A stretch of DNA of 64,000 bases from Bacillota bacterium. GTDB taxonomy: Bacteria > Bacillota > Clostridia > Lachnospirales > Anaerotignaceae. The notes under the pieces are model-generated. The model searched no databases, was not told the origin of the DNA, and was given only the letters and a program-made list of their open reading frames with translations. This document shows positions 60,547 to 64,000 of the stretch, in pieces; the stretch's first letter is position 1, and each line of letters starts with the position of its first letter. Where the stretch lies: positions 1-64,000 of the forward strand of contig JAETUG010000004.1 in assembly GCA_021768705.1 (NCBI GenBank). Reading direction: 5' to 3'. The translations under genes were made by a program, and so were the position numbers.

Positions 60547-61995
60547 TTATTTACTCAGCAGTTCGATGCCTTTTTTGATTCTTCTGATCGATTCTTCTTT
60601 TCCCAGAATATCTGCCAGTTCCATAGCACCGCCGGGGGATGTAGGTTCACCGGAAAGGGCTGTTCTGACAGGCCACAGCAACTGACCGTTCTTGATGCCC
60701 AGTTCACCAACCAGAGCCATCAGGCTGTCATGGATGGCGGTTTCGTTCCAATCAGGCAGGTTTTCCAGTACAGGCAGAGCCGCCTGCAGGGATGCCAGTG
60801 CGATCTCATCGTTTGTTTTCATTTTCTTATGGGTATACAGTTCTGTGCCATATGCAGGCAGTTCCTTGAAGAAGGCAACCAGACGAGGGATGTCGTTCAG
60901 TGTTTCCAGACGTTTCTGCAGCAGAGCAGCGATCTTTTTCAGATCAAGGTCTGTACCGGTCAGAGCTTCTTCCAGCTTGGGTCTTGCCAATTCGAAATAT
61001 CGATCGAAATCCATAGCCTTCAGGTATTCGCTGTTCATCCATGTCAGCTTCTTAATATCGAAGATGGAAGGAGATTTGCTTAAGCCTGCGATATCGAATT
61101 TTTCTTCCAGTTCCTTCAGGGAGAAGATTTCAGTGTTATCGGAAGGGCTCCAACCCAGCAAAGCGATATAGTTTACGATCGCTTCTACAACATAGCCTTC
61201 GTTCACCAAATCTTCAAAGGATTTATCGCCATGACGTTTGGACAGTTTATGGTGTGCATCCCTCATAACCGCAGGCAGATGCACATATACGGGAGGTTCC
61301 CAGCCAAATGCCTTGTACAGCAGGTTATATTTGGGTGTGGAGGACAGATATTCGCTGCCACGGACAACATGGGTAATATTCATCAGGTGGTCATCCACAA
61401 CATTTGCAAAGTTATAAGTGGGGAAACCATCGGCTTTCATCAGGATCTGGTCATCCAGTTCCGCATTGTCTACGGTAATATCGCCATAAACAACATCGCT
61501 GAAGGAGGTTGTCCCTGTATCAGGCATTTTCTGGCGGATAACGAAAGGCTCGCCGGCATCCAGTTTTGCCTGCACTTCTTCCTTAGACAGACCCAGACAA
61601 TGACGGTCATATTTTGCGAAAGCAGCACCCTCTGCGTTGCTTTCCTTCAGGCTTTCCAGTCTTTCCTTGGTACAGAAGCAATAGTAGGCTTCGCCCTTTT
61701 CCACCAGTTCCAGAGCATATTTCATATACATGCCCATACGTTCGCTCTGCACATAGGGACCATACTCGCCGCCCACATCGGGGCCTTCATCATGCTGCAG
61801 ACCTGTCATTTTCATGGTTTTATAGATGACATCTACAGAGCCTTCCACCAGACGGCCCTGGTCTGTATCTTCGATACGCAGGATGAATTTCCCACCCTGA
61901 GATTTTGCGATCAGATATTCATAAAGAGCGGTACGCAGGTTACCGATATGCATATACCCCGTAGGAGAAGGGGCAAATCTTGTTCTAACTTCCAT
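60547..61995 (-). CDS. gltX: Glutamate-tRNA ligase
   Basis: A 482-residue class I synthetase: [25 protein letters not shown] is written here with the HIGH-like HIGN motif (residues about 5-29), and KLSKRHGD is the KMSKS-like loop. The anticodon-binding C-terminal helices follow, ending [10 protein letters not shown]. Length is normal. It charges tRNA-Glu and, in organisms using GatCAB, perhaps tRNA-Gln. Single gene with its own terminator. Confidence 0.96.
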   Translation of the reverse strand: MEVRTRFAPSPTGYMHIGNLRTALYEYLIAKSQGGKFILRIEDTDQGRLVEGSVDVIYKTMKMTGLQHDEGPDVGGEYGPYVQSERMGMYMKYALELVEKGEAYYCFCTKERLESLKESNAEGAAFAKYDRHCLGLSKEEVQAKLDAGEPFVIRQKMPDTGTTSFSDVVYGDITVDNAELDDQILMKADGFPTYNFANVVDDHLMNITHVVRGSEYLSSTPKYNLLYKAFGWEPPVYVHLPAVMRDAHHKLSKRHGDKSFEDLVNEGYVVEAIVNYIALLGWSPSDNTEIFSLKELEEKFDIAGLSKSPSIFDIKKLTWMNSEYLKAMDFDRYFELARPKLEEALTGTDLDLKKIAALLQKRLETLNDIPRLVAFFKELPAYGTELYTHKKMKTNDEIALASLQAALPVLENLPDWNETAIHDSLMALVGELGIKNGQLLWPVRTALSGEPTSPGGAMELADILGKEESIRRIKKGIELLSK

Positions 61996-62177
61996 TGTTT
62001 TTCTTCCTTTCTGAAAATAGTCGGATGTTCCTTAGAATAGTTTATACGCAAATCCCCTTTGTGTAAAGGAAAAAGCAAAGAAAATCTTAAGAATCTTCCT
62101 GTTCTCTTGCGAGAAAAATCCTTTTTATGTTATACTCCTTCATAATAAAGGAAACCATTCTATGAGGAGTTGATCTC

Positions 62178-63329
62178 ATGCAATTAGATAAAGAAACCAT
62201 CCGCAAGCTGCGGGGGCTCATCCTGTTCACGCTGGTGACTCTGGTTGGGCTTTTGCGGTTCGATATGGTGCTGGGGGCAGTCAGATTTGTTCTGCATATC
62301 CTGTTCCCCTTCCTGCTGGGCGGCACCATCGCCTTTGTGCTGAGCGTACCCATGGGGCGCATCGAAAAACGCTGTTTTGGCAGCGTGAAACCAAACAGTA
62401 AGCTGAAAAAATCTGCCGCCCCCCTAAGCCTCGTCCTAACACTGATCTTCGTTCTGGCCCTTTTGGGGCTTGTGGTGGTCGTTGTTCTGCCGGAACTGGG
62501 CAGCACCATTGCTACCCTGGGCAAGACCCTGCCGGAAAAAGTTCCCCTTCTGCTGAAACAGGTTGAACTGCTTTTTGCAAACAACCCTGACCTGATCCAA
62601 TATATCGAAGAGATCGAAAGCAACCTGAATTGGGAAGAGATCATCAATCAGCTGGTAAATTTCTTCCGCTTCGGCGCAAATACCATGCTGGATTCTACCA
62701 TCAGCGTGGCAAAGGGCATCGTCAGCGGCATAGGTACCTTCTTCATTTCCTTTGTTTTCGCCTGCTATATCCTGCTGCAGCAGGAAGCCTTGGGCAGACA
62801 AGCCAGAAAGCTGCTTTTTGCCTATCTAAAAAAAGAACGGGCAGAGGAGATCCTGCGTATCTGCGCCCTGACCCACCGCACCTTCACCAATTTCCTGACA
62901 GGACAATGCTTGGAAGCTGTCATTTTGGGCGTAATGTTCTTTCTCGCCATGACGATTTTGCGATTCCCCTTTGCGGTTTTGGTGGGTGTACTGATTGCTT
63001 TTACAGCACTGATCCCAATTTTCGGGGCATTCGTAGGCTGCGCCGTGGGAACATTTCTGATCCTGACAGTAAATCCGCCCCAGGCTTTGGCATTCATCGT
63101 TCTGTTCTTGATTTTGCAACAGATCGAAGGCAATCTGATTTACCCAAAGGTGGTGGGCGGCTCCATCGGTCTGCCTGCCATCTGGGTGCTGGCGGCAGTA
63201 TCTTTGGGCGGCAGTTTGTTTGGCGTTGTGGGGATGCTGGTGTTTATCCCCATCGTTTCTGTGCTGTATACCCTGCTGAAGGAAAATGTCCATAACCGAT
63301 TGAAGAAAAAACAAATCGATGTAAAATAA
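62178..63329 (+). CDS. AI-2E family transporter (PerM/TqsA-like)
   Basis: A 383-residue membrane protein with about seven to eight helices. N-terminal helices (residues 10-60), an extracytoplasmic region (about 100-170) and the conserved C-terminal block LVGVLIAFTALIPIFGAFVG...QQIEGNLIYPKVVGGSIGLPAIWVLAAV mark the family. Characterised members move small molecules or act as Na+/H+ antiporters. AGGAGTTG precedes the ATG; TTGCGA and TATACT upstream may be its promoter. Confidence 0.9.
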   Translation: MQLDKETIRKLRGLILFTLVTLVGLLRFDMVLGAVRFVLHILFPFLLGGTIAFVLSVPMGRIEKRCFGSVKPNSKLKKSAAPLSLVLTLIFVLALLGLVVVVVLPELGSTIATLGKTLPEKVPLLLKQVELLFANNPDLIQYIEEIESNLNWEEIINQLVNFFRFGANTMLDSTISVAKGIVSGIGTFFISFVFACYILLQQEALGRQARKLLFAYLKKERAEEILRICALTHRTFTNFLTGQCLEAVILGVMFFLAMTILRFPFAVLVGVLIAFTALIPIFGAFVGCAVGTFLILTVNPPQALAFIVLFLILQQIEGNLIYPKVVGGSIGLPAIWVLAAVSLGGSLFGVVGMLVFIPIVSVLYTLLKENVHNRLKKKQIDVK

Positions 63330-63366
63330 TAAAATCCGCAAACACACCAGTTTGCGGATTTTATTT
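63330..63366. terminator. Terminator after the AI-2E family gene
   Basis: AAAATCCGCAAAC and GTTTGCGGATTTT form a 13-bp stem with a six-base loop; TATTTTC follows on the plus strand. Confidence 0.92.
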
Positions 63367-63600
63367 TCTTCTCTCATAAGGCTCTGGATTATCTGTCAGC
63401 CCAACCAGATAATCCACACTTGTTCCATAAAATTCTGCTAATTTTATTACAATATCCAAGGGATAGTTCAATACACCTATTTCATACTGAGAGTATGTAT
63501 TTTGCTTTACATTCAAATATAAGGCTACCTGAGACTGGGTAAGACCTTTATCTATTCGAAGATTTCTAATTCTTTCGTATTTCAAAACCTCATTTCTCAT
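63361..63600 (-). CDS. Xre-family helix-turn-helix repressor
   Basis: A 79-residue Cro/C1-type protein, essentially only a DNA-binding domain: RIRNLRIDKGLTQSQVALYLNVKQNTYSQYEIGVLNYPLDIVIKLAEFYGTSVDYLVGLTD. It is divergent from the gene at 63687, and two AAGATA/TATCTT palindromes lie in the gap, so autorepression and control of that gene are likely. AT-rich codon use differs from its left neighbours. Confidence 0.9.
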   Translation of the reverse strand: MRNEVLKYERIRNLRIDKGLTQSQVALYLNVKQNTYSQYEIGVLNYPLDIVIKLAEFYGTSVDYLVGLTDNPEPYERRK

Positions 63601-63620
63601 GCCATCACCAATTTTATTGT

Positions 63621-63669
63621 AAATATCTTAAAAAAAGATATTTCATTTTATCTTAAATTAAGATAAAAT
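63621..63669. promoter_or_regulatory. Two palindromic operators between the Xre gene and its divergent neighbour
   Basis: Site 1: AAATATCTT (63621-63629) and AAGATATTT (63635-63643). Site 2: ATTTTATCTTAA (63645-63656) and TTAAGATAAAAT (63658-63669), a perfect 12-bp dyad about one base. Both share the ATCTT/AAGAT half-site, as expected for dimeric Xre binding. Confidence 0.75.
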
Positions 63670-63686
63670 TAGTTTGGGTGATAAAT

Positions 63687-63974
63687 ATGAATCTATACAA
63701 TGAAATTAAAAAACACTTTCCAAAAATGGCAATATTCCTTTCTCTAAAATCTCTAAAAGAGTTTTTAGAATGTGATTACGAGCATTTATGTTTTTATCAT
63801 TTTGGTTTTGGAACTTGGATCAGAAATGAACTTTTACAAGAAAATCAGCCCTTATATGATGCCTTTCTTTCTTGCGGTATCTCACAAAAAGACGACATGT
63901 CTTTTTTGATGATTCAACTATTTTATGTCTACTTAAAACCAAAATATAATCAAAAATTTTATGGCAAAAAATAA
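63687..63974 (+). CDS. Hypothetical AT-rich protein, 95 aa
   Basis: ATG 63687 is preferred; a GTG three codons earlier overlaps the GGGTGAT site. The product (MNLYNEIKKHF...) is rich in Leu, Phe, Tyr and Lys with no clear signal or membrane helix, and the middle HFGFGTWIRNELLQENQPLYDAF is the most distinctive part. It resembles small clostridial DUF proteins seen near Xre regulators but no family is claimed. The window ends 26 bases later. Confidence 0.6.
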   Translation: MNLYNEIKKHFPKMAIFLSLKSLKEFLECDYEHLCFYHFGFGTWIRNELLQENQPLYDAFLSCGISQKDDMSFLMIQLFYVYLKPKYNQKFYGKK

Positions 63975-64000
63975 GAAAGACCCTTTAAGAAAGTAGCAAT

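Noticed and set aside
1..64000. CRISPR array, rRNA operon, prophage or complete insertion sequence
   Set aside because: No regularly spaced repeats, no rRNA sequence, no integrase, capsid or transposase frame was found on either strand.

Overview
The window reads as chromosome from an anaerobic, endospore-forming Firmicute of the Clostridia, probably close to Lachnospiraceae/Anaerotignum. The evidence is gene content: spoIID, a spoIIQ-like gene, the yabP-yabQ-divIC cluster and cwlD for sporulation; oxygen-sensitive enzymes (class III ribonucleotide reductase nrdDG, nfnAB-like transhydrogenase, radical SAM and ferredoxin proteins); and Firmicute control RNAs (a SAM-I riboswitch and a T-box). 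The genus is inference; no rRNA is present. There is no CRISPR array and no intact insertion sequence or prophage.

Layout. 1-1600: an AT-rich stretch with three small orphan genes that abuts a feoB cut off after about 351 codons; feoA and then metK follow. metK has a SAM-I riboswitch leader, and just upstream of it lies a 36-codon remnant of a free-methionine-sulfoxide reductase. 4.8-11.2 kb: a tightly overlapping operon for sirohaem/tetrapyrrole synthesis (sulfite-reductase-like gene, sirC-like, hemC, cobA-hemD fusion, hemB) that runs on into a DNA glycosylase and a DUF89 phosphatase. 11.4-24.8 kb: mixed housekeeping (AlkD-like repair, HD hydrolase, EFR1 flavodoxin/ferredoxin, polysaccharide deacetylase, DtxR-type regulator, alpha-oxoamine synthase, a frameshifted secreted protein, macrodomain, spoIIQ-like and spoIID, radical SAM) and a promoter-terminator bounded structured RNA at about 24.0-24.25 kb. 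25-31 kb: cardiolipin synthase and acyl-ACP thioesterase, three tRNAs (Val, Glu, Met), and the conserved mazG-hup-rqcP-yabP-yabQ-divIC cluster. 31-41 kb: nfnAB, metallo-beta-lactamase fold hydrolase, glpK, nrdD-nrdG-dut. 40.4-43.3 kb: metQ, metI and metN under a T-box. 43-49 kb: LCP protein, GDPD-like secreted protein, DUF1292 protein, divergent DEAD-box helicase, cwlD, cyclase. 49.2-54.7 kb: a TetR-HlyD-ABC2-ABC2-TolC-like export operon with no ATPase. 55-58.7 kb: serC-serA-DUF1015. The right end holds an orphan PTS IIC, two small proteins, gltX, an AI-2E family permease, and a small Xre regulator facing an unknown gene across two palindromes.

Working together: methionine/SAM supply is controlled in two ways (SAM-sensing on metK, apparently tRNA-sensing on metNIQ). 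nrdDG plus dut handle deoxynucleotides under a promoter with NrdR-like boxes. Serine synthesis appears as serC-serA with DUF1015 as a third member. Several transcription units end in a 61-bp two-hairpin repeat followed by a terminator, a family with three full copies and one related copy here.

Best candidates for something undescribed are the roughly 248-nt RNA, the covarying 61-bp 3'-end repeats, and the TolC-like exporter lacking an ATPase in an apparently single-membrane organism.
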